Shown piece by piece: positions 34,979 to 46,730 of a stretch of DNA of 64,000 bases (its first letter is position 1; each line of letters opens with the position of its first letter). Position numbers and translations under genes: made by a program. The stretch is from Pseudomonas sp. gcc21 (GTDB lineage: Bacteria; Pseudomonadota; Gammaproteobacteria; Pseudomonadales; Pseudomonadaceae): NCBI RefSeq assembly GCF_012844345.1, contig NZ_CP051625.1, positions 2,046,001-2,110,000 of the forward strand, given 5' to 3'. Below the pieces are notes generated by a model. The model was given only the letters and a program-made list of their open reading frames with translations, was not told the DNA's origin and did no database searches.

Positions 34979-36804
34979 ATGCCCCGCATGAATCGCCTGT
35001 CGCTTACAGCCCTGGCCATTGCCGTAATGCTTGGGGGCTGCGCAACCCCACCGCCCTCTCAATTGTCTGATCTGCCACGCACACCGGACGCAAGCGTTGA
35101 AGAAATCCTTGAGGATGCCGAGCGTTATTCGGGCGCCGAGGCGTACCTGCTGCGCTTGTACGCGGCACAGGCCGCATGGAGCACCAATCAGCCTGAGCGG
35201 GTGCGCAGCATCCTCAGCAGGATTCCGCAAAGTGAACTGCCGCCGGACCAGCAATTACGCTTCGCCGAACTCCAGGCGCGTAGCGCGCTGGCGCTGGAGC
35301 AGCCGGAAGCGGCTTTGCTCGCATTAAGGCACCCCTCGATGATCCATCTCGAGACTCAACCTATCGAGGACCAGCTGGCCATCCAGCAACTGCGTGCAGA
35401 GGCCTTTCAGGCTACTGGCGACCCGCTCAGCGCCGCCCGTGAGCGCACATTCATTGACGGCATGCTCCCACTGGGCGAGCGCGAAGCGAATCACCAGGCG
35501 ATCTGGGAAGATCTCAATCGCGCCCCGCTGGAAGATCTGCACAAGGCGGCCGGCGAGGCCACAGGCGAATTCGCTGGCTGGGTGCAGCTGGCCCTGATTA
35601 GTCGCGAACAAAACAATCTGGATCTGCAGGTCCAGGGCGTCAACAAGTGGAAGGAAACCTTTTCCGACCATCCGGCAGCCAAGCTGATGCCTGACTCAGT
35701 CGCCCAGCTGCTCGAGCTGCATGCAAACCGTCCTACCCACATTGCTCTGTTCCTGCCTTTCGAAGGTCCGTTGGCAGCCGCGGCTCAAGCCCTTCGGGAC
35801 GGCTTCATGGCCTCGCAATACCAGGCCCATAGCCAAGGCCTGGAGCAGCCACAAATCAGCCTGTATGACAGTACTGCCTACGCCGACCTCATGGCCTTCT
35901 ATCGCGATGCCCAGGCCGAGGGTGTGCAATGGGTAATCGGCCCGCTGGAGCGTGATCAGGTGAGCCGTCTGGCGGGTATGCCAGAACTCCCCTTGCCAAC
36001 CCTCGCGCTTAACTATACAGACAGCTCGATCAGCTCCGATCAAACGTTGTTCCAGTTCGGCCTGGCCCCGGAGGACGAAGCCCGCTCCGCTGCACGGCGC
36101 GCCTGGGACGACGGTCACAGGAACATGGCCGCATTGATTGCCCAGACTGATTGGGGGCAACGCTCCTTCGAGGCTTTTCAGGCGGAATGGGAAGCACTGG
36201 GCGGACGATTGGTTGGCCGCGAAGCAATCAATGAACCCGCAACCATTTCACGACAGATCGCCGACCTGCTGAATATCCGCGAGAGCGAACAACGCGGCTC
36301 CCGCATCCAGAGCACCCTAGGCAACAAGGTCGTCGTGCAGCCAACCCCGCGCCAGGATCTGCACGCGCTGTTTCTTGCCGCCACGCCACAACAGGCCCGA
36401 CAGATCAAGCCGACGCTGGCCTTTCAATACGCGGCCGACCTCCCCGTTTACGCCACCTCCCATGCGTATCAACTAGGCGTGGATGCGGCGGATAACGCTG
36501 ATCTCGATGGCATGCTGGTAGCAGAAATCCCTTGGCTGCTGACCCGGTCGGATGCCTTGTATGATTCTGTCAGCCGCAGCTGGCCGCAGGCAACCGGCGC
36601 AATGGGCCGCCTGTACGCAATGGGCGCCGACGCCCAAAGGCTATTCAGCCGCCTGCCGCAACTTCAGCGCTACGAAGAAGCCAGCATCGAAGGCGCAACC
36701 GGTCGTCTGACGCTAGGCCCGGACGGCCGCGTGCATCGCAGCCTGGGCTGGGGCGTAATCCATGAAGGACGCATCGTTCCGGTTGACGAGGTCATCAGCG
36801 CGCC

Positions 36805-36808
<4 letters not shown>
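34979..36808 (+). CDS. lpoA: LpoA (LppC/YraM), outer-membrane lipoprotein activator of PBP1A
   Basis: Periplasmic lipoprotein that reaches through the wall to stimulate the class A synthase PBP1A. A short basic start and hydrophobic stretch lead to the lipobox LGGC, with Cys at residue 21. An N-terminal helical repeat (TPR-like) domain is followed by a periplasmic-binding-protein-like domain from about residue 245 (HIALFLPFEGPLAAAAQALRDG). The ATG at 34979 has AAGGA eight bases upstream; ATG 34988 is an alternative. 609 residues. The next gene starts four bases inside its end. Confidence 0.92.
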
Positions 36809-38355
<1,547 letters not shown>

Positions 38356-38363
38356 TAAGTCTT

Positions 38364-38392
38364 GGCCGGCCTCAGAAAGCCGGCCCAATCTT
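38364..38392 (+). terminator. Terminator after dolP
   Basis: GGCCGGC (38364-38370) and GCCGGCC (38379-38385) form a seven-pair stem with an eight-base loop nine bases past the dolP stop, followed by a T- and C-rich stretch. It lies between convergent dolP and sspB. Confidence 0.6.
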
Positions 38393-38428
38393 CCTTCCCC
38401 AAAGCCCGGTCGGCTTCGATAAATCCTT

Positions 38429-38842
38429 CTATTTGACAACCTTCAACGACGGCCGCCCGGACGGCTTGGCTTCCGTTCTGGCGTCGTCAGTACCATCCTT
38501 GTCGTCTTCAGGTGGCGGTGTGACCGGTTCTATTTCGAAGACCATGCCCTGGCCGTTCTCGCGCGCATAGATAGCCATAATGGCCTGAGCCGGCAGCCAC
38601 ACCTGCTGCGGGCGGCCGCCGAAACGGCCGTCAAAACTGATCTTGTCGTTATCCATCTCGAGATGCCGGATCGCACTGGGCGAGACATTAAGAACGATCT
38701 GCCCGCCTTCAACGAAACTATCGGGCACTACCGTGTCCGGATATTCCGCATTGACCAGAAGATAAGGGGTGCACTGATTGTCGAGAATCCACTCGTATAG
38801 CGCACGTACCAGATAGGGCCGGCTTGAGCTCATCTGAGCCAT
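38429..38842 (-). CDS. sspB: SspB, ClpXP adaptor
   Basis: Adaptor that delivers ssrA-tagged proteins to ClpXP. The N-terminal substrate-binding fold (RPYLVRALYEWILDNQCTPYLLV) is followed by an acidic flexible linker and the C-terminal RPSLKVVK, the ClpX-binding module. 137 residues. AGGAGG lies five bases before the ATG at 38842, so this start is favoured over one three codons in. It is 28 bases after sspA, probably one operon. Confidence 0.95.
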   Translation of the reverse strand: MAQMSSSRPYLVRALYEWILDNQCTPYLLVNAEYPDTVVPDSFVEGGQIVLNVSPSAIRHLEMDNDKISFDGRFGGRPQQVWLPAQAIMAIYARENGQGMVFEIEPVTPPPEDDKDGTDDARTEAKPSGRPSLKVVK

Positions 38843-38870
38843 GCATGCCTCCTGAAATTAAGGTGAATGG

Positions 38871-39500
38871 CTACTGCATATCCTTTTCAGCGGACGAGAG
38901 GCTTCCGATAAAGCCGTCACGCTGGAAAATGCGATCCATGTAGTCCTGCAAGGGCTTGGCCTGTTTGGGCAGCTCGATCCCCAGCATGGGAAGACGCCAC
39001 AGAATCGGCGCTATACAGCAATCCACAAGACTGAATTCATCGCTCATGAAAAAAGACATTTCAGCGAATACCGGAGCAACGCCGGTCAGACTCTCACGCA
39101 ACTCCTTGCGTGCTTTCGCCGCAGCCGCAGCCGGCGTCCGTGGGTCTACTATCACGTCCACCAGATTGCACCAGTCGCGCTGCACGCGGTACATCAGCAA
39201 GCGCGTGTTGGCGCGTGCCACCGGATAGACGGGTAACAGTGGCGGATGCGGGAAACGCTCGTCCAGATACTCCATCATGATGTTGGGCTCGTAAAGCACC
39301 AGATCACGGTCAAGCAAGGTCGGAACGGTGTTGTAGGGATTGTTTTCGATAAGCTCCTGCGGATGATCGCCTGACTCGACGTTAATCACATCGACGGTAA
39401 CCCCTTTCTCTGCCAAAACAATGCGCACGCGGTGACAATAATGGTCCCGTGGATCTGAGAAAAAAGCCATCGACGAACGTTTGCTGGCGGTAACACCCAT
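38871..39500 (-). CDS. sspA: SspA, stringent starvation protein A
   Basis: Glutathione-transferase-fold protein that binds RNA polymerase and aids stress and virulence gene expression. The N-terminal thioredoxin-like part ([38 protein letters not shown]) lacks the usual GST catalytic pattern, as in SspA, and the helical domain contains [15 protein letters not shown]. 209 residues. GAGGG lies upstream of the ATG at 39500. Confidence 0.95.
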   Translation of the reverse strand: MGVTASKRSSMAFFSDPRDHYCHRVRIVLAEKGVTVDVINVESGDHPQELIENNPYNTVPTLLDRDLVLYEPNIMMEYLDERFPHPPLLPVYPVARANTRLLMYRVQRDWCNLVDVIVDPRTPAAAAAKARKELRESLTGVAPVFAEMSFFMSDEFSLVDCCIAPILWRLPMLGIELPKQAKPLQDYMDRIFQRDGFIGSLSSAEKDMQ

Positions 39501-39599
39501 ATATCAACCCTCATCCTTAGCGCGTTGCGGTAGCAGCATGCATGCGTTGCCACGGCCGCGCAAACCAGGGATACCCCGGCCGCTATCAATTAGGCGGGC

Positions 39600-39605
39600 A
39601 TTATA
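39600..39605 (-). promoter_or_regulatory. -10 box candidate for sspA
   Basis: A perfect TATAAT on the minus strand about 100 bases upstream of sspA. No convincing -35 is found, since the preceding bases are the GC-rich petC terminator stem. Confidence 0.4.
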
Positions 39606-39617
39606 CCCCAGAAACAG

Positions 39618-39641
39618 GCGCGCGCCCCTAAGGGCGCGCGC
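39618..39641 (-). terminator. Terminator after the bc1 operon
   Basis: GCGCGCGCCC (39618-39627) pairs with GGGCGCGCGC (39632-39641) as a ten-pair stem around a four-base loop, 24 bases past the petC stop on the minus strand. The following sequence has only short T runs, but the stem is very strong. Confidence 0.65.
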
Positions 39642-39665
39642 AATTGATCCAGTTAAAGCTGCGGA

Positions 39666-40445
39666 TCAGTGAACGTCTTTCCAGTACTCGCGTTTCAGCA
39701 GGTAAGCAAAGATGAACAGGAAGGCCAGGTACAGCAGCACGTAGATGCCGATACGATGGCGCTCGAGCTTGATCGGGTCAGCCGAGTAAGCCAGGAAAGC
39801 GACCAGATTGCGAACAGTCTCGTCAAACTCCTCTTCGGTCTGCGTGCCAGTGCCCGGCACCACAGTCAGCACATCGCACTGCTCTTCCTGAACGGTTTCA
39901 CCCGTTAGCGTATCGCGCATGGGCTTGCCATCTTCCATGACCGGCATCGCTTTACAGCCGATTACCTGATCACCCTGAAGCTCCGCAAGAACATTCGGCA
40001 TCCCTACGTTCGGGAAAACCATATTGTTGGAGCCCAGCGGCCGCGAAGGATCGTTATAGAAAGTACGCATGTAGGTGTACAACCAATCCTCACCGCGCAC
40101 ACGGGAAACCATGGTCAGATCCGGCGGTGCAGCACCGAACCAGACCTTGGAATCTTCAGGACGCATGCCGTTCTTCATGTGGTCACCGATCAGAGCACCA
40201 GTGAAGACCATGTTCTCCATCATCAGCTCTTCAGGGATACCCAGATCAGTAGCGACACGCTCATAGCGCTGAAACTGAGCAGAGTGGCAACCCATGCAGT
40301 AGTTAACGAAGGTACGCGCACCATCCTGCAGAGAAGCCTTGTCGGTCAGGTCAATATTGGCCTCGTCCAGCTCGTATCCGCTGGCAGCGCCGAGCGCAAC
40401 ACAGGGCATCAGGGCAAATAACAGGGCAATTAGTCGATTTTTCAT
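39666..40445 (-). CDS. petC: Cytochrome c1 of the bc1 complex
   Basis: Haem c subunit of ubiquinol-cytochrome c reductase. An N-terminal signal peptide (to about residue 20) precedes the haem-binding CMGCH at residues 50-54. A single C-terminal membrane anchor (IGIYVLLYLAFLFIFAYLL) is followed by KREYWKDVH. 259 residues. Overlaps petB by one base; last gene of the petABC operon. Confidence 0.96.
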   Translation of the reverse strand: MKNRLIALLFALMPCVALGAASGYELDEANIDLTDKASLQDGARTFVNYCMGCHSAQFQRYERVATDLGIPEELMMENMVFTGALIGDHMKNGMRPEDSKVWFGAAPPDLTMVSRVRGEDWLYTYMRTFYNDPSRPLGSNNMVFPNVGMPNVLAELQGDQVIGCKAMPVMEDGKPMRDTLTGETVQEEQCDVLTVVPGTGTQTEEEFDETVRNLVAFLAYSADPIKLERHRIGIYVLLYLAFLFIFAYLLKREYWKDVH

Positions 40446-41668
40446 TAGCCAGGAATCCTCTCCGGAACGGCCTTGGTCTTCTCCATGCGGGTATAGAACG
40501 GCATGAGTATGAAGAAGGCGAAATACAGGACTGTACAGATCTGCGAAATCAGCGTCCGGGTATCGTTACCCGGGATCGCACCCAGAATGCCCAGCACCAC
40601 GAACACGATGCAGAAGATAGCCAGCCAAAGCTTGCTCATCCAGCCCTTGTAACGGATCGAGCGTACCGGACTACGGTCCAGCCAGGGCAGCACGAACAGC
40701 ACAGCGATAGAAGCACCCATCGCCAGTACACCCGGGAATGCGGAGCCGCCGATTGCAGGTACAGCGCGGAGAATCGCGTAGAACGGTGTGAAGTACCAGA
40801 CCGGAGCGATGTGGTCAGGCGTCTTCAACTGGTTGGCCACTTCAAAGTTAGGATGCTCAAGGAAGTAACCGCCCATCTCAGGGAAGAAGAAGACCACGGT
40901 GCAGAACACGAACAGGAACACCACCACACCCACGATATCCTTCACGGTGTAGTAAGGGTGGAACGGAATGCCATCCAGCGGCTTGCCGGCTTCGTCCTTG
41001 CTCTTCTTGATGTCGATACCCAGCGGGTTGTTCGAGCCCACTTCATGTAGCGCAATGATGTGCAAGACGACCAGACCCAACAACACGATCGGTAGTGCAA
41101 TAACATGCAGTGCGAAGAAGCGGTTCAGCGTAATACCGGAGATCAGGTAATCCCCACGCACCCACTGCGCCAGATCCGGACCAATGAACGGGATAGCACC
41201 GAACAGGGAGATGATTACCTGGGCACCCCAATAGGACATCTGACCCCAGGGCAGCAGATAGCCCATGAAGGCTTCACCCATCAGCACCAGATAGATCAGC
41301 ATACCGAACAGCCATACCAGCTCACGGGGCTTCTGGTAGGAGCCATACATGATCCCGCGTAGCATGTGCAGGTAGACCACCACGAAGAATGCGGACGCGC
41401 CAGTCGAGTGCAGATAGCGCAGCAGCCAGCCGTAATCCACATCACGCATGATGTATTCGACAGATGCGAAGGCGCCCGCTGCCGAAGGCTCGTAGCTCAT
41501 GGTCAGCCAGATACCAGTGATGATCTGATTGACCAGCACCAGCAGGGCCAGGGATCCGAAGAAGTACAGGAAGTTGAAGTTTTTCGGTGCGTAATACTTG
41601 CTCAGGTGGTCTTCCCAAACCTGAGTGACGGCCATACGTTCGTTGACCCAGTTAAGCAGCTTGCTCAT
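40445..41668 (-). CDS. petB: Cytochrome b of the bc1 complex
   Basis: Haem b subunit holding both quinone sites. About eight membrane segments are present, with haem-ligand histidines in helices B and D (RYLHSTGASAFFVVVYLHMLRG; RFFALHVIALP...LHIIALH). The Qo-site region has PEWY-like sequence as PVWYFTPFYAILRA. 407 residues. Overlaps petA and petC by one base each. Confidence 0.96.
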   Translation of the reverse strand: MSKLLNWVNERMAVTQVWEDHLSKYYAPKNFNFLYFFGSLALLVLVNQIITGIWLTMSYEPSAAGAFASVEYIMRDVDYGWLLRYLHSTGASAFFVVVYLHMLRGIMYGSYQKPRELVWLFGMLIYLVLMGEAFMGYLLPWGQMSYWGAQVIISLFGAIPFIGPDLAQWVRGDYLISGITLNRFFALHVIALPIVLLGLVVLHIIALHEVGSNNPLGIDIKKSKDEAGKPLDGIPFHPYYTVKDIVGVVVFLFVFCTVVFFFPEMGGYFLEHPNFEVANQLKTPDHIAPVWYFTPFYAILRAVPAIGGSAFPGVLAMGASIAVLFVLPWLDRSPVRSIRYKGWMSKLWLAIFCIVFVVLGILGAIPGNDTRTLISQICTVLYFAFFILMPFYTRMEKTKAVPERIPG

Positions 41669-42261
41669 CAGGCTGTCTCCTGATCCACGCCGACCACCAG
41701 AATGTCATCGGACTCATAGGAATGGGGTGGAACCGGAAGGTTCAGGGGAGCCGGCTGGCCCCGATGTACCCGACCGGACATGTCATAGCGGGAGCTGTGG
41801 CAGGGGCAGAAATAGCCACCCTTCCACTCCGACCCCATATCCGCCGAAGCGACTTCCGGGCGGAACAATGGCGAGCAACCGAGATGCGTACAGATCCCCA
41901 TTACTACCAGCACGTCAGGCTTGATCGAGCGCGTTGCCGGGTCAACGTAATCGGGCTGATCAGATGCCTCGGACTGCGGATCCGCAAGTACCCCGGTATT
42001 TTCTTCCAGAATAGCCAGCGCCTCAGGCGTTCGGCGGGATACGAATACAGGCTGACCACGCCATTCAGCGACAATCTGCTGACCGGGCTCCAGCTTGCTG
42101 ATATTAACCTTCACCGGCGCACCAGCCGCCTTGGCTCGGGCGCTCGGGAACCAGGACCCTATAAAGGGAACTGCTACCCCCACTACACCGGCGGCACCTA
42201 CAACACTCGTGGCTGCCACCAGGAAGCGACGCCGGCCGTTATTAACGCCGTCATTACTCAT
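41668..42261 (-). CDS. petA: Rieske iron-sulfur protein of the bc1 complex
   Basis: [2Fe-2S] subunit that takes the first electron from ubiquinol. A twin-arginine signal (RRRFLVAATSVVGAAG) precedes the membrane anchor. Cluster ligands are in CTHLGCSP and CPCHSSRYD. The ATG at 42261 has GGGAG eight bases upstream; a start five codons earlier is possible. About 197 residues. Confidence 0.96.
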   Translation of the reverse strand: MSNDGVNNGRRRFLVAATSVVGAAGVVGVAVPFIGSWFPSARAKAAGAPVKVNISKLEPGQQIVAEWRGQPVFVSRRTPEALAILEENTGVLADPQSEASDQPDYVDPATRSIKPDVLVVMGICTHLGCSPLFRPEVASADMGSEWKGGYFCPCHSSRYDMSGRVHRGQPAPLNLPVPPHSYESDDILVVGVDQETA

Positions 42262-42341
42262 CCAGTCGTCTCCCATCAGCTAAACAGGCCTTTTTACAAG
42301 GCTTTGAAGTTTTTTTGTACTGCTTGCACAAAATGAAACAG

Positions 42342-42370
42342 ATGGTAATGAAAAAGCCCTTTTTTGACAA
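42342..42370 (-). promoter_or_regulatory. petABC promoter
   Basis: TTGTCA (42365-42370) and TACCAT (42342-42347) on the minus strand are 17 bases apart, about 80 bases upstream of petA, within an AT-rich leader. Confidence 0.55.
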
Positions 42371-42477
42371 GGAGATATCCATACCACCTCTAGCCCGCAA
42401 GCCTCTGCCAGAGCGCGTCATTCGGGGTTTCCAGCGGAGCGACCAGGGCGCGTGACACCATGTCGCAGATACGACAA

Positions 42478-42506
42478 CGCCCGGCATCCTTTGGGGAAAC
42501 CGGGCG
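42478..42506 (-). terminator. Hairpin after rpsI
   Basis: CGCCCGG (42478-42484) and CCGGGCG (42500-42506) can pair with a 15-base loop, 22 bases past the rpsI stop on the minus strand. No strong T run; probable terminator of the ribosomal operon. Confidence 0.45.
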
Positions 42507-42527
42507 CTGTTGACGCAAGCGCGGAAA

Positions 42528-42920
42528 TTAACGCTTGGAGTATTGCGGACGCTTACGCGCTTTACGCAGACCGACTTTCTTACGCTCAACCTCACGGGCA
42601 TCGCGAGTAACGTAACCAGCCTTGCGCAGTTCACTGCGCAGAGTCTCATCATATTCCATCAATGCACGAGTGATACCGTGACGGATAGCACCGGCCTGAC
42701 CAGTAGTACCACCACCCTTGACGGTGACGTATACGTCAAACTTCTCGGTGCTGTTAGTCAGCTCGAGGGGCTGACGAACGACCATACGTGCAGTCTCGCG
42801 ACCGAAGAAGTTCTCGATGCTGCGGCTGTTGATGGAGATATTTCCGTTACCCGGACGCAGAAAGACCCGAGCAGTGGCAGTCTTACGACGGCCGGTACCG
42901 TAGTTTTGTGTTGCCGACAT
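42528..42920 (-). CDS. rpsI: Ribosomal protein S9
   Basis: Small-subunit protein whose C-terminal tail reaches the P-site t[20 protein letters not shown] at the start and the terminal [11 protein letters not shown] are the family signatures. 130 residues. Eleven bases separate it from rplM, the usual pair. Confidence 0.98.
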   Translation of the reverse strand: MSATQNYGTGRRKTATARVFLRPGNGNISINSRSIENFFGRETARMVVRQPLELTNSTEKFDVYVTVKGGGTTGQAGAIRHGITRALMEYDETLRSELRKAGYVTRDAREVERKKVGLRKARKRPQYSKR

Positions 42921-42931
42921 AATCAGTTCCC

Positions 42932-43360
42932 TTAAATCTTGAGTTCTTGAGGCTGCTGAGCCGCATGCGGATGAGCTGCACCTTTGTACACTTTCATCTT
43001 GCGGTACATTGCACGACCCAAGGGGTTTTTCGGCAACATGCCTTTTACGGCAGACTCGATCACGCGCTCTGGAGCACGATTGATGAGCTTTTCAAAGTTG
43101 ATTGACTTGATGCCGCCCGGAAAACCGGAGTGGCTGTAGTAGATCTTGTCCTGAGCCTTATTACCGGTCACATGCACCTTTTCGGCATTAACGACAACGA
43201 TGTAATCACCGGTATCGACGTGTGGGGTGTATTCGGGCTTGTGCTTGCCGCGCAGACGTGTAGCGATTTCAGTAGCCAGACGACCCAGGGTGAGACCACT
43301 GGCATCTACTACGTACCAATCACGTTTGACGGTTTCCGGTTTGGCGCTAAAGGTTTTCAT
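42932..43360 (-). CDS. rplM: Ribosomal protein L13
   Basis: Early-assembling large-subunit protein. [20 protein letters not shown] is the N-terminus and [27 protein letters not shown] the conserved blocks. The ATG at 43360 gives the standard 142 residues; codons upstream are not L13-like. Confidence 0.98.
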   Translation of the reverse strand: MKTFSAKPETVKRDWYVVDASGLTLGRLATEIATRLRGKHKPEYTPHVDTGDYIVVVNAEKVHVTGNKAQDKIYYSHSGFPGGIKSINFEKLINRAPERVIESAVKGMLPKNPLGRAMYRKMKVYKGAAHPHAAQQPQELKI

Positions 43361-43401
43361 TAATCCTAGCCTCAGAGGCCACTCTAATAAACAGAGGGCG
43401 A

Positions 43402-43430
43402 ATCTTACAGAATGAAATGTGTTTTTACAA
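43402..43430 (-). promoter_or_regulatory. rplM-rpsI promoter
   Basis: TTGTAA (43425-43430) and TAAGAT (43402-43407) on the minus strand, 17 bases apart, about 40 bases upstream of rplM. Confidence 0.65.
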
Positions 43431-43617
43431 GACAACAAAGCCTAGACAGACACTCAGTGGGGGCTCTGTGGGTCTGGTGGCATCTGCGCTGTAAACCACG
43501 ACAGGCTAGGCATCCTGTCGAAAGTGGCGGGCATTATGCCAAGAGAGGCAAAAATTTCAACCTTTATTTCCAGCCATGGTACTAATAAAGGCTTTCGCCA
43601 GCAGCAGGAGTTTCCCC

Positions 43618-44658
43618 ATGCAATACCGCCCTCTCGGCCGCAGCCAGCTCAAAGTCAGTGCGCTATGCCTAGGCACCATGACCTGGGGTGAGCAGAACAC
43701 CCAGACTGAAGCGTTCGCACAGATCGACCGCGCCCGCGATGCCGGCGTGAATTTCATCGACACCGCCGAGATGTATCCCGTTCCGCCGCGCGGAGAAACC
43801 TACACGGCAACCGAAACCATCATCGGTAACTACTTCCGCGAGCGTGGCGGTCGCGACAAATGGGTAGTTGCCAGCAAGATTGCCGGCCCGAACCGGGACA
43901 TGCGCCACATTCGTGATGGCCAGACACGCTTCACCCGTCAGCATATTACCGCCGCACTGGACGGCAGCCTGCAGCGCCTGCATACCGATTTCATCGACCT
44001 GTACCAACTTCACTGGCCGGATCGCAGCACCAACATGTTTGGCAATCTCGGCTACCGGCACGACATCGATGAACAGCTGACCCCGATCGAAGATACGCTT
44101 GAGGTGCTCGACGAGATGGTCCGGGCCGGCAAGATTCGTCACATCGGGCTGTCGAACGAGACGCCCTGGGGCGTCAGCCGATTCCTGCATCTGGCAGAAA
44201 GCCGCGGCTGGCCGCGTATCGTATCGATCCAGAACCCCTACAATCTGCTCAATCGCAGCTATGAGGTCGGCCTCGCGGAAATATCGATGCGCGAGCAGAC
44301 CGGCTTGCTGGCCTATTCTCCACTGGCATTCGGCACATTGACGGGCAAATACCTCAACGGCCTGCGACCGGAAAAGGCGCGACTCACCCAGTTCAGCCGC
44401 TTCACTCGTTACACCAATCCGGAAGCGCAGCACGCCTGCGCACGCTATGTGCAGCTCGCCCGCGACCATGGAATGGACCCGGCGCAGATGGCCCTGGCCT
44501 TTGTGACACGCCAACCTTTTGTGACCAGCAATATCATCGGCGCCACCAATATGGATCAGCTCAATCGCAACCTGAGCAGCATCAACATGGGCCTGTCCGA
44601 TGCCATCCTCGAGGCCATAGCTGCCATACACCGGAGTCAACCCAACCCTGCGCCCTAG
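43618..44658 (+). CDS. NADP(H)-dependent aldo/keto reductase, Tas-like
   Basis: TIM-barrel oxidoreductase of 346 residues related to E. coli Tas. MQYRPLGRSQLKVSALCLGTMTWGEQN is the typical N-terminus; catalytic Asp and Tyr are in FIDTAEMYPVPP and the Lys in WVVASKIAGP. SNETPWGVSRFL and IIGATNMDQL (cofactor binding) follow. The substrate is unknown. The ATG at 43618 has CAGGAG eight bases upstream. It follows rplM divergently, as in Pseudomonas aeruginosa. Confidence 0.92.
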   Translation: MQYRPLGRSQLKVSALCLGTMTWGEQNTQTEAFAQIDRARDAGVNFIDTAEMYPVPPRGETYTATETIIGNYFRERGGRDKWVVASKIAGPNRDMRHIRDGQTRFTRQHITAALDGSLQRLHTDFIDLYQLHWPDRSTNMFGNLGYRHDIDEQLTPIEDTLEVLDEMVRAGKIRHIGLSNETPWGVSRFLHLAESRGWPRIVSIQNPYNLLNRSYEVGLAEISMREQTGLLAYSPLAFGTLTGKYLNGLRPEKARLTQFSRFTRYTNPEAQHACARYVQLARDHGMDPAQMALAFVTRQPFVTSNIIGATNMDQLNRNLSSINMGLSDAILEAIAAIHRSQPNPAP

Positions 44659-44678
44659 ACGCTGACAACGGCACAACG

Positions 44679-44703
44679 AAAAAGGCCGCCTTTCGGGCGG
44701 CCT
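44679..44703. terminator. Terminator between the aldo/keto reductase gene and zapE
   Basis: AGGCCGCC (44683-44690) and GGCGGCCT (44696-44703) form an eight-pair stem with a five-base loop. Five As precede it, giving a T run on the minus strand, so it best serves zapE, and probably also ends the plus-strand gene. Confidence 0.8.
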
Positions 44704-44709
44704 CTTGCG

Positions 44710-45801
44710 TCATGGCTTGTGCGGCCGCGACAGAAACTCATGGGACTGCATTTCCAGCAGCCGACTGAGGGTGCGCTGGAATTCGAACTCGAGCCGGCCG
44801 CCGGTATAGAGGTCCTTCAGCTCGACTTCTGCGGAGATGATCAGCTTCACATTGCGGTCGTAAAACTCGTCGACCATATTGATGAAGCGCCGCGCCATAT
44901 CGTTCTTGGACACATCCATCTGCTCGACATTGGCGATCAGCACTGCGTGAAAGATCTTCGCGAGCTCGATGTAATCGTTCTGGCTCCGCGGGCCATCACA
45001 CAGTTCCCGAAACTCGAACCAACCCACATCATCGCCCACCCGGACCGACTGCACGGGGCGGTTGATAACCGTCAGGGTTTCCCCTTCGACGACGTCAGCC
45101 AACTCGGGTACCAGACTCTCGAAACTGCGCCGCAGGCTGGCTTCAGCCTCCTCATCAAGAGGACAGTGGTAGAGCTCAGCCTGTTCCAGGGCGCGCAACC
45201 GGTAATCAACGCCACTGTCGACGTTGACTACTTCGGTGTGGCTGTTCAGCAAAGCAATGGCAGGCAGAAAGCGGGCACGCTGCAAACCATTCTTGTACAG
45301 GCCGTCAGGCACGATATTAGAGGTCGCCACCAGCGTTACGCCGTTGTGGAACAGCTCCTCCATTAGCGTCCCGAGGATCATTGCATCAGTGATATCCGAA
45401 ACGAAAAACTCATCGAAACAGATCACCCGCGCTTCGTCGGCGAAGCGCTTGGCAATCAGCGAAAGGGGGTTCTTCTCACCCTTGAGCTTATCCAGCTCAT
45501 GATGAACGCGCTGCATGAAACGATGGAAATGCGTGCGCATTTTGCGCTCGAAGGGTAGCGCATCAAAAAAGGTATCTACCAGGTACGTCTTGCCGCGCCC
45601 TACCCCGCCCCAGAAATATAACCCCTTCACCGGCTCCGGCTTCTTGCCCAGCAGCTTGCCGATCAGACCCGGCTTTGCTGATTCCTTCGCCACCAGTTCG
45701 TCATACAACCGCTGCAAATGGCGTACGGCATTTTCCTGGGCAGGATCGTGAAAGAAGTCCGGACGCTGAAGGTCCGCCTGATAGCGTGAAAGAGGCGTCA
45801 T
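44710..45801 (-). CDS. zapE: ZapE, divisome-associated AAA+ ATPase
   Basis: AFG1-like ATPase that binds FtsZ and acts on the Z ring late in division. Walker A GGVGRGKT is at about residues 65-72 and Walker B VICFDEFFV around 126-133; SNIVPDGLYKNGLQRARFLPAI holds sensor and arginine-finger residues. The ATG at 45801 (MTPLSRYQADL) gives 363 residues; the 45-codon upstream extension overlaps nothing but is Ser/Thr-rich and unlike the family. Confidence 0.93.
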   Translation of the reverse strand: MTPLSRYQADLQRPDFFHDPAQENAVRHLQRLYDELVAKESAKPGLIGKLLGKKPEPVKGLYFWGGVGRGKTYLVDTFFDALPFERKMRTHFHRFMQRVHHELDKLKGEKNPLSLIAKRFADEARVICFDEFFVSDITDAMILGTLMEELFHNGVTLVATSNIVPDGLYKNGLQRARFLPAIALLNSHTEVVNVDSGVDYRLRALEQAELYHCPLDEEAEASLRRSFESLVPELADVVEGETLTVINRPVQSVRVGDDVGWFEFRELCDGPRSQNDYIELAKIFHAVLIANVEQMDVSKNDMARRFINMVDEFYDRNVKLIISAEVELKDLYTGGRLEFEFQRTLSRLLEMQSHEFLSRPHKP

Positions 45802-45835
45802 GCTGGGTCCACTGGAATACGGGAGGGCCGATACT

Positions 45836-46486
45836 CTAACCGTCAGATCCGGAGTTGGCAATCTGGCGCAAGTACTGCTCCACTGCGTCCTTGAGCTCAA
45901 CCAGCCGACCATGAAAGAAGTGGCCTGTGTCCGCAAAGCGCTCCATGGCTACGCCTGACTTACCTTCCAGCAGCTCGAATACAGCAGCCGAGGCCACCAC
46001 GTCGTCCGCCTCACCCATCATGACAACCGCGGGCCCTGCCAGCGGCATCAATTCATCAAAAGGCAACTTTTCGACAGAAGGCGCAACCAGCACCAGGCGA
46101 TCCGGCCAGCTAACCAGCTGACTCGCGGCCGCAGCAGCCACGTAGCCGCCAAAAGAGAATCCCATCAGCCATAGCTTATCTGCGCCGAGATTGGCTCGGG
46201 CCCAGCCAATAACCGCCAGACAATCCTCGATCTCGCCTATACCATCGGCGTGCGCACCAGCGCTTTTACCCACACCCCGGAAATTGAATCGAATGGTGCT
46301 TGCGCCCTGATCCCGCGCCGCGCGCATCAACGTGTGCACCACCTTGTTCTGCATCGTTCCGCCATGCAAGGGGTGCGGATGACAGATCACAGCTACCGAA
46401 TCCGCACCTTCGACTTTAGTGACCAGCATTTCAAGCAGGCCAGCCGGCCCTTCTATTAGCTGGACGTGTTCTGCTACTCGGCTCAT
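45836..46486 (-). CDS. Alpha/beta hydrolase (small serine hydrolase)
   Basis: A 216-residue cytoplasmic alpha/beta hydrolase. HPHPLHGGTMQNKVVHT is the oxyanion region, GFSFGG has the nucleophile Ser111, and the likely acid and base are Asp161 (GEADDVV) and His189 (DTGHFF). It is like the short dienelactone-hydrolase-type proteins next to zapE in other Pseudomonas. The substrate is not predictable. It ends 34 bases before zapE on the same strand. Confidence 0.85.
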   Translation of the reverse strand: MSRVAEHVQLIEGPAGLLEMLVTKVEGADSVAVICHPHPLHGGTMQNKVVHTLMRAARDQGASTIRFNFRGVGKSAGAHADGIGEIEDCLAVIGWARANLGADKLWLMGFSFGGYVAAAAASQLVSWPDRLVLVAPSVEKLPFDELMPLAGPAVVMMGEADDVVASAAVFELLEGKSGVAMERFADTGHFFHGRLVELKDAVEQYLRQIANSGSDG

Positions 46487-46730
46487 GGCCCACTCCCGTG
46501 ACTGTTATTGATCAAATGGCGTCGGATGCTCACAAGACTAACAGCTGTCCTGATTCACATACATGTCAGACGCGCCGTCAGGGTGCGACCAGACGCTGCG
46601 CAAACCTGACCCATGGACGTGCCTCGCGGGCGCAGGCGCGCGCATCACTAAAGATCAACAGACCCTAGCCTTGTACCCGAAATGCCGTTACCGTAACCCC
46701 ATGCAGTGATCGACTTGATGAGGAACCAAG

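Noticed and set aside
43669..44676. A 335-residue minus-strand open frame opposite the aldo/keto reductase
   Set aside because: Shadow of a well-conserved gene.
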